Source: Streptococcus oralis
GTDB lineage: Bacteria; Bacillota; Bacilli; Lactobacillales; Streptococcaceae
Assembly: GCF_022749195.1 (NCBI RefSeq)
Contig: NZ_CP094226.1
Coordinates: 1,080,001 to 1,144,000 of the forward strand
DNA: 64,000 nucleotides
Direction: 5' to 3'
The translations under genes were made by a program, and so were the position numbers. The notes below the pieces were generated by a model that saw only the letters and a program-made list of their open reading frames with translations, made no database searches and had not been told where the DNA came from. Positions 29,312-38,354 of the stretch are shown here, piece by piece (within the stretch, counting starts at the first letter, position 1; each line of letters begins with the position of its first letter).

Positions 29312-29975
29312 CTTTTAAAATATACCCGACACTACGCAAGGTTTGAAGATTTTCAGCAAAGGCTGTTCCCTTCAATTTCTTACGAACTTTTGAGACATAG
29401 ACTTCTACAACAGAAATCGTCGTATCGCTATCAAACCCCCATAGACGGTCAAAAATTTGCGTCTTAGGAAGAATAACATTTTGATTTTGAAGGAAGTAAA
29501 CCAATAACTCAAACTCTTTTCCGAGTAGTTCCACAGGAGTATCTTCCACCTTCACTTCATTCGTTGAAAGGTTGACGACAATATCTCCATAGGTCAAGGT
29601 GTTTTCGTTAAACTTGCCTGAACGTTTGAGAAGGGCTTGGATCCGCATTTTGAGTTCTTCTAGGTAGAAAGGTTTGGTCAGATAATCATCTGCTCCCAAC
29701 TCAAAACCATGTCCCTTGTCATCCAAACTTTCCTTAGCGGTCATGATAAGGACTGGTGTGGTAATTCCTTTTTCGCGCAATTCTTTCAAGACTTGGAAAC
29801 CATTTTTTTCCGGCAACATCAGGTCAAGCAAAATCAAGTCATAAACGCCACTTTCAGCTTCGTAGAGACCTTCTTCTCCATCAAAAACCTGCATGACATC
29901 TGCAAAATCATCTAAAAAGTCAAATACTGAGTTTGACAGGCCTAGGTCATCTTCGACTAATAAGATTTTTATCAT
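29301..29975 (-). CDS. ciaR: Response regulator CiaR
   Basis: OmpR-type regulator. 224 residues with the acidic pocket Glu8-Asp9-Asp10, phospho-acceptor Asp51 in [13 protein letters not shown], Lys in YLTKPF, and a C-terminal winged helix ([21 protein letters not shown] ... [13 protein letters not shown]). The ribosome site is GGAGGAG. The immediate upstream promoter (30000-30021) overlaps the pepN terminator. Regulates ciaH, small csRNAs and surface genes elsewhere in such genomes. Confidence 0.97.
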   Translation of the reverse strand: MIKILLVEDDLGLSNSVFDFLDDFADVMQVFDGEEGLYEAESGVYDLILLDLMLPEKNGFQVLKELREKGITTPVLIMTAKESLDDKGHGFELGADDYLTKPFYLEELKMRIQALLKRSGKFNENTLTYGDIVVNLSTNEVKVEDTPVELLGKEFELLVYFLQNQNVILPKTQIFDRLWGFDSDTTISVVEVYVSKVRKKLKGTAFAENLQTLRSVGYILKDVQ

Positions 29976-29999
29976 CAGAAACTCCTCCTTGTTATGATT

Positions 30000-30021
30000 A
30001 TTATACCAAAATTGCCTTAAA
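30000..30021 (-). promoter_or_regulatory. ciaR promoter with a TTTAAG half-site
   Basis: TATAAT at 30005-30000 on the minus strand is preceded by TTTAAG at 30021-30016, the known CiaR half-site. The second half expected after five bases reads TTTGGT, only 3 of 6 matches, so direct CiaR binding is uncertain. There is no good -35. Confidence 0.55.
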
Positions 30022-30066
30022 AAAAACTCAACTCTCTCTTCTTTTCAGATAGAAAGTTGAGTTTTT
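30022..30066 (-). terminator. Terminator after pepN
   Basis: AAAAACTCAAC (30022-30032) pairs with GTTGAGTTTTT (30056-30066); on the minus strand it ends in a run of eight T that merges with the TTTAAG box of the ciaR promoter. Confidence 0.88.
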
Positions 30067-30084
30067 GTTTACATTTTGAACGAA

Positions 30085-32631
30085 TTAAGCCTTGCCATAT
30101 TGGGCTACAACAGCTTCGACTGCTGCTTTTTCACGCTTAATCAAGTCAACACGCGCTGCGATATCCTTGATCCCCATGCGGATGTTACGGCTAAGAGCTA
30201 GGTCAGAAAGTTGTGGTTCAAAGAATTCCTTGTACTCTACCAAGCGTTGCTCTGTTTTAAAGATATGTGATGGGAAGATGACAAAGCTGTCAAAGCTCAT
30301 GTCACCACCAAGGGCCGCCTTAATCCAATCCCAGTTTTCACGCGCCCAAACCCAAACAGTTTCTTGTGTAGCTTGGTGTCCGAGGAATTGAAGGTACCAT
30401 GAAGAAAGGTCTTGTGGTTTCACCACAAATTTGTCCTTCCATGAACGAATCAAGGTTTGGATATTGTCAGCATCTGTACTGTAGGCTAGAGCAGCTGCCA
30501 ACTGGCGTTTGAAAACAGCATCTGTCGCATGAGTGTAGAGGTCCAGATAAGTTGCGACCAAGTCCTTGGTCTCATGGTGTTTCATCTCATTGATGAGAAC
30601 TTGTGCACGGATGGCTGCTGGAAGTCCTGCAAGATTCTCCTTATGAGCTGCAAAGATTTGGCTAGCGACTTGACTAGCTTCTGCATCATTTGAGCGAATC
30701 ATCATAGAAACGGCCAACTGACGAACCAATTCATCCTCATCTGATTCCCCGTCTTTGGCTTCAAAGCCAAGACGGTCATAGTTGTGACGAGCCAATTTAG
30801 CAACGAGTGTATTAAAGGCTTTCTCAGTTTCTGTACCTTCATCAATAAAGCGCTCAAGGGCAGAAATCACTTGAGAAACAGCTGATACAACAAGGTATGA
30901 CTCTTCCTTAGCAAGTTTATCAAGGACTGGGAGCAAGTCAGCATAAGAAATGTGCCCTGCTTCAGCAAGCAGACGACGTTCTTGGACGATTTGCAGTTTG
31001 CTTGTGTTATCAAGTGACTCTAGCTCAGCAAGAACAGCATCTAACAAGTCTCCTTGATAGTCTGTAATGTAGTGGGCTGTATTTTCAGTGTTGAGACGAA
31101 GAGCTCCTTCATTTTCAGCAAGAAGAGCGGCATAGCCAGGGATTTCGATACTTTCAGTTTCAAGTGTGTCTGGCAAACCTTTCCAGTTGCTGTTGAGTGG
31201 CACTACCCAGAGGCGGCTCTTGTCTTCGTGCTCACCGATAAAGAATTGTTTTTGTGAAATCTTCAAGACATCATTTTCAACTTTGACAGTGAGAACTGGA
31301 TAGCCAGGCTGTTCCAACCAAGAATCCATGAAGGCTGCGACATCACGTCCTGATGCCTGACCAAGGGCATTCCAAAGGTCACGACCGATGGTGTTGCTGT
31401 ACTGGTGCTTTTCAAAGTAAGCATGCAAGCCTTTAGCAAAATCCGCATCACCGAGCCAGCGACGAAGCATGTGCATGAGACGGCTTCCTTTGGCATAGAC
31501 GATAGCGCCATCAAAGAGCGTATTAATTTCATCTGGGTGTTTGACTTCGACGTGAACAGACTGCACGCCATCCGTCGCATCGCGTTTAAGCGCAGCTGGA
31601 ACCCCACCTGTTTGGAAATCTTCAAAGATATTCCAACTTGGTTCGATGGCATCCACACAGACGTATTCCATCATGTTTGCGAAGCTTTCATTGAGCCAGA
31701 GGTCATCCCACCATTTCATAGTCACGAGGTTTCCAAACCATTGGTGAGCCAACTCATGCGCCACCACAAGAGCTACTTGTTGACGGCTAGCAAAGGTTGA
31801 GTTCTCATCCACAACCAAGTAAACTTCACGGTAGGTCACAAGACCCCAGTTTTCCATGGCACCAGCTGAGAAGTCAGGAAGGGCGATGTGAAGTGATTGA
31901 GGGATTGGATACTTAACTCCGTAGTAATCTTCGTAAAACTCGATTGAGCGAACAGCGATGTCTAATGAGAAATCAAGGTTAGATAGTGGGTGGGCTTTGG
32001 TTGAGTAGACACCTACGAGGGTACCATTTTTAGTTTTAGCGGTCACACCTTGCAAATCACCTGCTACAAAGGCCAACAAGTAAGAAGACATGCGAGGTGT
32101 TGTTTCAAACTTCCAGATGCCTGTTTCCTTACGATTTTCCACATCAATTTCTGGCATGTTTGACAAGGCCACTTCACCTTCTGCTTGATCAAAACGAAGA
32201 GCGAGGTCAAAAGTAGCCTTGGCTTCAGGCTCATCCACACATGGGAAGGCTTCACGCGCAAAATGGCTCTCGAACTGGGTAGACAAGACTTCCTTCTTGA
32301 CACCATCCACTGTGTAGTAAGAAGGGTAAATACCTGTCATGTTGTCTGTGATTTTTCCTGAAAAAGCAATAACCAATTCAACTTGACCAGCCTCAGCCAA
32401 TTCGACATGAAGGGCTTCATTCTCATGATCAACTGTAAATGGACGAGCTTGACCCGCAACTTCTACAGAAGTGATTTCCAGGTCTTTTTGGTGAAGGGAA
32501 ATACGGTTACTCTGTGCTTGACCAGTAATGGTCACCTTCCCAGAAAAGGTCTTGGTCTCACGACTCAAGTCTAAAAATAAATCATAATGTTCAGGAACAA
32601 ATTGCGTAATAAAATGTTCAACTGCTTGCAT
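30085..32631 (-). CDS. pepN: Aminopeptidase N (lysyl aminopeptidase, M1 family)
   Basis: Zinc aminopeptidase with broad specificity for N-terminal residues, used for peptide nutrition. 848 residues. The exopeptidase motif GAMENWG (near residue 258) and the zinc motif VVAHELAHQWFGNLVTMKWWDDLWLNESFA (near 290-320) are intact, and a long alpha-helical C-terminal domain follows. No signal peptide, so cytoplasmic. An extended -10 promoter (TGATATAAT, minus strand, at 32691-32683) lies about 52 bases upstream. Its position beside ciaRH is the arrangement I remember in pneumococcus. Confidence 0.97.
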   Translation of the reverse strand: MQAVEHFITQFVPEHYDLFLDLSRETKTFSGKVTITGQAQSNRISLHQKDLEITSVEVAGQARPFTVDHENEALHVELAEAGQVELVIAFSGKITDNMTGIYPSYYTVDGVKKEVLSTQFESHFAREAFPCVDEPEAKATFDLALRFDQAEGEVALSNMPEIDVENRKETGIWKFETTPRMSSYLLAFVAGDLQGVTAKTKNGTLVGVYSTKAHPLSNLDFSLDIAVRSIEFYEDYYGVKYPIPQSLHIALPDFSAGAMENWGLVTYREVYLVVDENSTFASRQQVALVVAHELAHQWFGNLVTMKWWDDLWLNESFANMMEYVCVDAIEPSWNIFEDFQTGGVPAALKRDATDGVQSVHVEVKHPDEINTLFDGAIVYAKGSRLMHMLRRWLGDADFAKGLHAYFEKHQYSNTIGRDLWNALGQASGRDVAAFMDSWLEQPGYPVLTVKVENDVLKISQKQFFIGEHEDKSRLWVVPLNSNWKGLPDTLETESIEIPGYAALLAENEGALRLNTENTAHYITDYQGDLLDAVLAELESLDNTSKLQIVQERRLLAEAGHISYADLLPVLDKLAKEESYLVVSAVSQVISALERFIDEGTETEKAFNTLVAKLARHNYDRLGFEAKDGESDEDELVRQLAVSMMIRSNDAEASQVASQIFAAHKENLAGLPAAIRAQVLINEMKHHETKDLVATYLDLYTHATDAVFKRQLAAALAYSTDADNIQTLIRSWKDKFVVKPQDLSSWYLQFLGHQATQETVWVWARENWDWIKAALGGDMSFDSFVIFPSHIFKTEQRLVEYKEFFEPQLSDLALSRNIRMGIKDIAARVDLIKREKAAVEAVVAQYGKA

Positions 32632-32752
32632 AGTTTTCTCCTATTCTAAGTTTAAGAGTTTTACTCTTCTTCAAACAAACTTATTATATCATGTTTTGCT
32701 TAAGAAAAAAGGATTGGACGGCAATTTCCAAAACTTTCTTCATCCTAGCGGT

Positions 32753-33193
32753 CTACTGTGGGTAGACCTTGCAAAATTCTTCTAAAACAACCTTGCTGTC
32801 AGGTGTAAAAGTCAAGCCCGCTTCCTCCAGCCACTCCGTGAAGAATTTCTCATGAACCTGACGCCAATAGGCTAGGGATTTGTCACCTTCCCCTTCCTTA
32901 AAGGCATGGTCAGCAGAAACTTGATGAAAAGGCTGAACGAAAACCTTTGTAATTTCGACGATACAGACAGCCTGATTTTGACTGTCTAAAATGACATCGA
33001 AGGTCCCTTCTTGTGGAAGAGATTCGTCCTCTACTGCGTAAAGATCGTAAGCTGAGGCGGTTGCTGTCTTTTCGCCTTTTAAAACCAAACCTGCCAAGGT
33101 ATCGGCTTCCACTCCAAAAGCCCAGGCATCTATCTCATCTCCGATAGAGGGGTTAATTTGCTTATACGCATTCCACATTTCTTGAGGTGTCAT
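32753..33193 (-). CDS. ASCH domain protein
   Basis: 146 residues with the ASCH (PUA-like) signature GLVLKGEKTATASAYDLY near residue 40 and the later strand VCIVEITKVFVQPFHQV. ASCH proteins bind or modify RNA, and some are N4-acetylcytidine amidohydrolases. ATG 33193 has AAGGAG and overlaps the NUDIX stop as ATGA; the longer frame to 33223 lies inside the upstream gene. Co-translated with the NUDIX hydrolase, so both may act on modified nucleotides (inference). Confidence 0.85.
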   Translation of the reverse strand: MTPQEMWNAYKQINPSIGDEIDAWAFGVEADTLAGLVLKGEKTATASAYDLYAVEDESLPQEGTFDVILDSQNQAVCIVEITKVFVQPFHQVSADHAFKEGEGDKSLAYWRQVHEKFFTEWLEEAGLTFTPDSKVVLEEFCKVYPQ

Positions 33194-33687
33194 TTGTTCT
33201 CCTTCTTTTCTTTTACCTTCCAATTCTTATAACTTGTCAGTTCCAATTCTGGGAATCCTCGTAACTCTGCCTTTACCTTCAATACTAAGGGAGAAGCATT
33301 TTCTTCGGTCATCTGCTCAAGAGGAAGCCAAATTGCCTTTGCTGAATCATTGCTTCCATCAAGAACCTCCTGAGGAAGGGATTGTTGAGAGCTCTCGAAA
33401 TCGAGTACGATATCATAAAAGGCCATGATATGGTGAACAGCGAAGTCTTGCCCCTCTTCTTGAACCAGCACATCATACATCCTAGGATTTGAATAACGGC
33501 TAAGAGTATATCCTGTCTCTTCCAGAACTTCTCTCTTGAGAGTTTCTGTCAACCCCTCCCCTACTTCCTGACTACCACCCGGTAGATCAAAACGATGCTG
33601 ATAAGGCCCTCTCATTTTCTCAATGCAGAGTAATTTTCCTTTCTCATAGCAAATGCCATAGACGCCAAAGTGATGTTTGATTTCCAT
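33190..33687 (-). CDS. NUDIX hydrolase
   Basis: 165 residues with a complete Nudix box, GGSQEVGEGLTETLKREVLEETGY (about residues 37-60), which places the metal-binding REVLEE glutamates. It resembles ADP-ribose or 8-oxo-dGTP type hydrolases; substrate unknown. It forms a two-gene unit with the ASCH gene downstream (four-base overlap). It marks the edge of the immunity-gene island that lies upstream. Confidence 0.9.
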   Translation of the reverse strand: MEIKHHFGVYGICYEKGKLLCIEKMRGPYQHRFDLPGGSQEVGEGLTETLKREVLEETGYTLSRYSNPRMYDVLVQEEGQDFAVHHIMAFYDIVLDFESSQQSLPQEVLDGSNDSAKAIWLPLEQMTEENASPLVLKVKAELRGFPELELTSYKNWKVKEKKENK

Positions 33688-33726
33688 ATTCCACTCTTTC
33701 TAAAAATCCAAGATTGCTAGCTCACC

Positions 33727-34176
33727 TTATCCCTTAAAAGGAAAGAGACTATAGATTTCATACTCTTTGATATACTTCTTCAGTATCTCCATATTCTCTT
33801 CGATTTTTGCCTGGATATCAGTCTCTTCACAAGTTGACTCAGCAATAAAGAGGTGAATTTTTAATAAATCAGTCAGGTATAGCAGACGACGTTCCATTTC
33901 TGATTCAGGGCTTGGAGCCTGCTCGATTTTTGCAAGCTTTTGCTCCAAGCTATCACCATTCAAAAATCTCTGATGAACTCTCCTTCTAATTTTTTGAGTG
34001 GATTTCTCCCCATGTTCTAATGGAGACAAAAGGAGTTTTTTATAGACGAGTACCTGATTTTCTTTTTCTCTTTCCAGATAGGCCAATAAAACCAGAGAGC
34101 TCGAAACAAAGGTCCAAGTGTTATAATTCCCTTCAAATGGAACTTGTATGATACGATCTAATAATTTCTTAGCCAT
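33727..34176 (-). CDS. Hypothetical soluble helical protein (149 aa)
   Basis: Not recognised. 149 residues, mostly helical and charged, no signal peptide or membrane segment; the tryptophan/aromatic-rich start FEGNYNTWTFVSSSLVLLAYLE is followed by two charged helices. An AGAGG site lies next to the ATG. It follows a 49-residue ORF by six bases, so the two are probably one unit. By location in a run of immunity-type genes it may be an immunity protein; this is inference only. Confidence 0.6.
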   Translation of the reverse strand: MAKKLLDRIIQVPFEGNYNTWTFVSSSLVLLAYLEREKENQVLVYKKLLLSPLEHGEKSTQKIRRRVHQRFLNGDSLEQKLAKIEQAPSPESEMERRLLYLTDLLKIHLFIAESTCEETDIQAKIEENMEILKKYIKEYEIYSLFPFKG

Positions 34177-34182
34177 TACCTC

Positions 34183-34332
34183 TTAACCATCCAGATAAAG
34201 TAAATAGGCCAGATGATTCAGTGATTCGAGATAGCTAGCTTGGGGCTTCTTATTCCTTTTAAGGACCAGGTTCAAATACGATACTAGCTCAGCATCATTT
34301 TCAATCTCTTCGATTAGTTCTTTCACATTCAT
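34183..34332 (-). CDS. Hypothetical 49-residue protein
   Basis: Small frame from ATG 34332 (GGAG eight bases upstream) to TAA 34183, 49 codons, beginning MNVKELIEEIENDAELVSYL and ending AYLLYLDG. Helical and amphipathic, no signal peptide. It is six bases upstream of the 149-residue gene, which reads in the same direction. It could be the N-terminal piece of a split larger protein or a genuine small partner protein. Confidence 0.6.
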   Translation of the reverse strand: MNVKELIEEIENDAELVSYLNLVLKRNKKPQASYLESLNHLAYLLYLDG

Positions 34333-34391
34333 TTCTTTTCTCCTATCCAACTCACTTTGTGTTACTAAGAAAGGCTTTTCTCAGGTCAATC

Positions 34392-34943
34392 TTACCGAAA
34401 TAGATAATCTTTCGCTGTTGTTTGGACGCTTGGGGAAAGATAGCGCTCTATCAAGTCACCTGTCCCTACAATATATTCCTCCAGAGGGACATCTTCTCTT
34501 TGGCCCCAGAAATTTGAAAAAGCGAAATAGAACTCAAAAAACTCCGTCAAACTTTCACTGAGTTTGTAATAATTACATTCTCCAGGAATCCAAGCGTAAA
34601 CAGGAGATTTTTCATCTCTTATATCGCAGAAAAGAATGTCATCTATATCTGTAGCAGCGAATATCTGGTATTGCCCCTCAGTAAACTGAGGATCATCTTG
34701 TAAAGCCCAGCATTCAACTGTCCTTGCATGAGAATCTAAAGGCAACAAAATGATATTAAAACTATCATTAGCAAAATACAAATTCTTATCAAATGCTATG
34801 TGTTGATAGTAATCAAGTAATTCTCCTGTCAAATCTGAGGACTGGATCCTCAATTTTTCATCTGAAAAACTCACCGATTGGGGGATAAACGTTGTTTCCT
34901 CATAGAGTTTAATGATCTTTTTTAATACAGTAACTACTGTCAT
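34392..34943 (-). CDS. SUKH (SMI1/KNR4)-type immunity protein
   Basis: 183 residues. The strand-rich centre ALQDDPQFTEGQYQIFAATDIDDILF, followed by SPVYAWIPGECNYYKLSESLTEFFEFYFAF, matches the SUKH pattern of a Val/Tyr-rich strand, a charged turn and a closing LxxFL-type helix. SUKH proteins neutralise nuclease and deaminase toxins of contact-dependent systems. ATG 34943 was chosen because AAGGAG lies six bases upstream; alternatives at 34961 and 34994 fit less well. It directly follows the interrupted SUKH gene. Confidence 0.7.
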   Translation of the reverse strand: MTVVTVLKKIIKLYEETTFIPQSVSFSDEKLRIQSSDLTGELLDYYQHIAFDKNLYFANDSFNIILLPLDSHARTVECWALQDDPQFTEGQYQIFAATDIDDILFCDIRDEKSPVYAWIPGECNYYKLSESLTEFFEFYFAFSNFWGQREDVPLEEYIVGTGDLIERYLSPSVQTTAKDYLFR

Positions 34944-34966
34944 TTTTCTCTCCTTGGTCATTCCTC

Positions 34967-35554
34967 TTACGTCTCCTTTAGGAATTCCTGCCATATCTTC
35001 ACTTCTGGATTTATCTCATGAGCTACCTCAGCATGCTTCTTATAATCCATATCCAAGTAGCCTTGTTCATTCTGGAAAATAATACTTTGTTCATAACATA
35101 CTTTAAAGGTTGTGAGCATGGATTTCAATGACCGGTATTCGATCTGAGCCTCTTCTTCAAATACCTAAAAACCAAGTATTTGCCCCTGAGCTTCTGGAGC
35201 CAGGATCATGGCATAAAAATCTCCCCCTCCGCTAGCAAAAATTGGAAACCAAGACTGGTCCCAAGTATCCGTTTCTATTAGTTCCAAGTAGGTCTGGACA
35301 CTTTCTTCCAGAGACATCAAATAGAAACCAGGAAAAAATGCCAGCTCACCGAGTGTGATTCCCTCACTATCTTTTGATCCGTTTCTCCAAGCATAAAGGG
35401 CATGCAAGTCCTGGTTCGGCTGTAATGGAATTTCCTCAAACAATTCTTGGATTTTTAGAGAAGTTATTCCCGAATTTAGATGTTCTACACAAGAATGATC
35501 TAGCTGTTGGAGACTTTTTTCAATCTCATTTAATAATTGGGTAATCGTTTCCAT
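34967..35554 (-). pseudogene. SUKH (SMI1/KNR4) immunity gene with one in-frame UAG
   Basis: Starts METITQLLNEIEKSLQQLDH and contains LHALYAWRNGSKDSEG and FFPGFYLMSLEESVQ, typical SMI1/KNR4 motifs. The frame is stopped by TAG at 35167-35165 after ...GQILGF, then stays open in the same frame for 65 more codons (VFEEEAQIEYRSLKSML ... WQEFLKET) to TAA at 34967. The downstream part is plausible SUKH C-terminus, so the full protein would be about 195 residues. Either a recent nonsense mutation, a sequencing error or programmed readthrough. Confidence 0.75.
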
Positions 35555-35609
35555 TTGTTCTCCTTACCTTGTAGTTCAGTTTCTTCGTCCCTATAATAGG
35601 GCCTTCCCA

Positions 35610-35969
35610 TTATTCAATCCCATCCTCTTTGTTATACTCTATCATGCATTTGACTGCATATTCTACCCATTCCCAAAAGTCGTTAAACTCTTTCCGTTGC
35701 TCCCATCCTTCGGCAGCAAAATCATGAATGAGTTGAACCTTATTGCCCTTTCCTATTTCAAAACAAGCTGTATCATCACAGTCTCCTCTTTTAGCAAACG
35801 GAATCAACTTTCTGCTTGGGTACCTTTCCTGCAATCCCTTGTACAGAGATAGAGCCCATTCTGAATCCAATAGATACCAACAATCAAAATCAACTAAATT
35901 GAGTTCGATCAATTTTTTAAACGATTCAGGATACTGGAATATCCTTTCGTCCAGTAAATAGGTTTTCAT
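35610..35969 (-). CDS. SMI1/KNR4-like immunity protein (119 aa)
   Basis: 119 residues starting MKTYLLDERIFQYPESFKKLIELNLVDFDCWYLLD. The middle YPSRKLIPFAKRGDCDDTACFE and the ending FNDFWEWVEYAVKCMIEY match the SUKH_6-type pattern (acidic DDTACFE loop and a closing FWxWxEYA helix). No signal peptide. Next to two other SUKH genes, so probably part of an orphan immunity array. Confidence 0.72.
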   Translation of the reverse strand: MKTYLLDERIFQYPESFKKLIELNLVDFDCWYLLDSEWALSLYKGLQERYPSRKLIPFAKRGDCDDTACFEIGKGNKVQLIHDFAAEGWEQRKEFNDFWEWVEYAVKCMIEYNKEDGIE

Positions 35970-36070
35970 TAATTATCTCTTTTTTGTTACTATTGAAATA
36001 TCACTCCCTCAAGAGGATGTTTCTTATACATTGATACTACTATAAATCGATTGCTCATCATTTCACACTG

Positions 36071-37000
36071 CTACTCTATGATTGTGCCAAGTATCATCTT
36101 ATTTTGCTCGGATATCTGAAAGTCATCAAAGAAATAGGGTAAAAAGTCATCAAGCAAGGGATGGCTAATCCCGTCGATTGGGAGGCCTCTTTTCTGACGT
36201 TCTTTTAGTAAAACTAAGATTTCAATTGGGAAATACTGCCATAGTAAGGTATTGAATTCAACTAAATGACTATCTTTGGTGTTCGCTAAATGATAATCAC
36301 ACATGGATATAATTGTTTCTCTAAAAACATCAACATCCTCTGAAAAAATAGTTTCCATAACCTGTTTATAGGCATCATTCACATTATGATAAGGATTGGA
36401 GTCCAAGGGTTTATATTTAGCATCACAGGCATTTTCGAGCAAGCTAGCTAACTGCTCTCCCTGTCCATTTCCATAAAGAAAAACGACTAAAGGCAATAAA
36501 CTCTGGGCTGAAAAGAAAATAATTTTTTTCCCTTTTTCAACTTGGGCTTCTTTAAAATAGGCTAATTTATCAATTAAACACTCTACATAAGTATCATCTA
36601 GATAGGCAAGGGCAAATAAGATATTCAAACAAATATCTGTATCAAAGTTTGAGCCCCCTTTAGCCAAGTATTTAGCAGAAGCCATATCTGCCATTACAGA
36701 ACAAAAACAGCCATTTAGCAAAGATTGATAGGTTTCAGATGTCTTGTTTTCAATGAACTCAGAAACCAAAGTATATGGTTGAATAGCATGAACCATCCGT
36801 ACATGTTTATAGGAGTAGGTTTCTGTTTTCCCGTTTTCCTCCCAATTGATCTCAAGGCTTTTTTTGCCTGCTTTTAATGCTTCTAAAATTGCTTTAGTAG
36901 TAAAAAGCTGTGCTTTTTCAAGATCAAAATCTCTCGCCTTTAGTACTTGATTTCTAATAGTTGTTAATTTTCTTTTTTGATTTGAAAGTGTTTTATTCAT
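36071..37000 (-). CDS. Hypothetical helical protein, candidate immunity protein (309 aa)
   Basis: Not recognised. 309 residues, soluble. The segments YLAKGGSNFDTDICLNILFALAYLDD and SDNPYHNVNDAYK-like DSNPYHNVNDAYKQVMETIF lie in a long helical fold loosely reminiscent of DUF1910/DUF1911 (PoNi-type) immunity proteins, but I do not see enough to assign that. ATG 37000 (MNKTLSNQKRK) has AGAGG upstream, better than the ATG at 37015. The stop is TAG, and the frame then stays open for 25 more codons. Confidence 0.6.
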   Translation of the reverse strand: MNKTLSNQKRKLTTIRNQVLKARDFDLEKAQLFTTKAILEALKAGKKSLEINWEENGKTETYSYKHVRMVHAIQPYTLVSEFIENKTSETYQSLLNGCFCSVMADMASAKYLAKGGSNFDTDICLNILFALAYLDDTYVECLIDKLAYFKEAQVEKGKKIIFFSAQSLLPLVVFLYGNGQGEQLASLLENACDAKYKPLDSNPYHNVNDAYKQVMETIFSEDVDVFRETIISMCDYHLANTKDSHLVEFNTLLWQYFPIEILVLLKERQKRGLPIDGISHPLLDDFLPYFFDDFQISEQNKMILGTIIE

Positions 37001-37089
37001 ATTGACCTCTAACATTTCATTACTTACACTTAGACTACCACTGTCTTTTGAAACACATTTCTTCCTGTCTTCCTACATTCTTCAGTATA

Positions 37090-37488
37090 TCACAAGGAAG
37101 AATTGATCCACTTCCCATCACCAAGCCATTCTTTCTTATCAATCCACCATCGTCCTTCTTGAAACACCATTCGAAAACGATAGAGAGTTTCTAAACCAGA
37201 ACGATTCTCCTTGATATAGAAGTAAGTTTGATTCCCGTCATGCTCTTCATCAATGATGGGATGCGTTTCTATTTTATAGTCAAATGGAAATCGAACAGAT
37301 AAAGATACTTCCCTTGCTCTGAGTGTTTTTTTAGATCTACAAAACTGATCAAATATAGCAGCTAATTCATCCTTCAACATCTCTTTATCAGCTTTGTTTT
37401 TTAAGCTCCTAGTGGCTTTCCTCTCCCAAGAATACATGGCCTGCATAAACTGGAGGAAGGTTTCTTTTGCTAGATTCGTATGGGGCAT
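37090..37488 (-). CDS. NTF2-fold immunity-like protein
   Basis: 132 residues beginning MPHTNLAKETFLQFMQAMYSWER. A helix-rich first half is followed by four strands (VSLSVRFPFDYKIETHPII, TYFYIKEN, LYRFRMVFQEGRWWIDKKEWL), the layout of NTF2-fold immunity proteins. ATG 37488 has GGAGG upstream; the longer frame does not. Located in the immunity array; target toxin unknown. Confidence 0.62.
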   Translation of the reverse strand: MPHTNLAKETFLQFMQAMYSWERKATRSLKNKADKEMLKDELAAIFDQFCRSKKTLRAREVSLSVRFPFDYKIETHPIIDEEHDGNQTYFYIKENRSGLETLYRFRMVFQEGRWWIDKKEWLGDGKWINSSL

Positions 37489-37564
37489 ATTTCCTCCTAA
37501 AAACAGATTTTTCACCTACACATGACAGGAACTTATGTAGTTATATCAGTAGTTTCATAGGATC

Positions 37565-38224
37565 TCATTTAGTCAATTCATCCTCTACTTCTAGAACTGA
37601 AGATGATGAACTAGACAAGGAATAATGTTCCAATAAAAGCTGATCAAACCTTTTATTCCCCATAATACGCTTACTTAAAATAGCATCCCAATCATTTTTT
37701 TCTAGTTTTAACTCATTTTTTTCGATGATATACAAGATAGTCAAAAATGGATATTTATAATAATTAGGAAATCGTAAAACATCCTCTATGACCTGTTCGT
37801 TTTCTTGGAGCAGATTTCGAACCCTAGGTAGGTAAATATTCTTTACTTTCTGGTAGAGGTAGTCACAAACTTTCTCCTGCTCCTCTTCATCTAGAGGTAA
37901 ACTGACCGCACCTGTAGGAGAGAATTGTCTGTACTTACTTTCCATCGATGTGTTCATCACCAATACAAAATCTGTCCGAAAATTTGGTTTATAAGGAAGG
38001 GATATTTTCTCATAGAAATCTTGAATTGCTGGAATAGATACACTTTCTGACAGATTATAGCCCTGGAGATTTCTTAGGTAGAGGAATCTTATTATCCCCT
38101 GTCCGTTTTCTGCTTCAATGAGTATTTCATTTTTTAAAACTTTAATATCTTTCTATTCTGCAAATCTATCTGCTAGATAAGCTTTTAACTTCTTTTCAAA
38201 ATCAGTTTTTACGTTCTTTATCAT
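37565..38224 (-). pseudogene. Hypothetical island gene with one in-frame UAG near its start
   Basis: Open from ATG 38224 (AAAGG six bases upstream; MIKNVKTDFEKKLKAYL) for 23 codons to TAG at 38155-38153 (GAA-TAG-AAA), then in the same frame without interruption to 37565, about 219 residues in all. The downstream part reads KDIKVLKNEILIEAENGQG, YKPNFRTDFVLVMN, LPLDEEEQEKVCDYLYQKV and ends with a serine run. Not recognised by family. A shorter start at an internal GTG/ATG near 37963 is possible but has no ribosome site that I can see. Confidence 0.65.
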
Positions 38225-38354
38225 GGCCAACCTTTTAACAATTTTTAATACTTAAATATCCTTCTTCCTCTCCCTTATCATCCAATTAAGATTGAAGTTT
38301 TATGTCTGTAGATCTGAAGAAAAGGCAAAGGATACCAGCAAGAATAGCTACTAC

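Noticed and set aside
30000..30021. Full CiaR double box at the ciaR promoter
   Set aside because: Only the first TTTAAG is intact; the second half matches at 3 of 6 positions.
36000..36071. Open 25-codon extension after the TAG of the 314-residue-frame gene
   Set aside because: Length is within chance expectation and the product after the stop has no family features, unlike the three interrupted genes.
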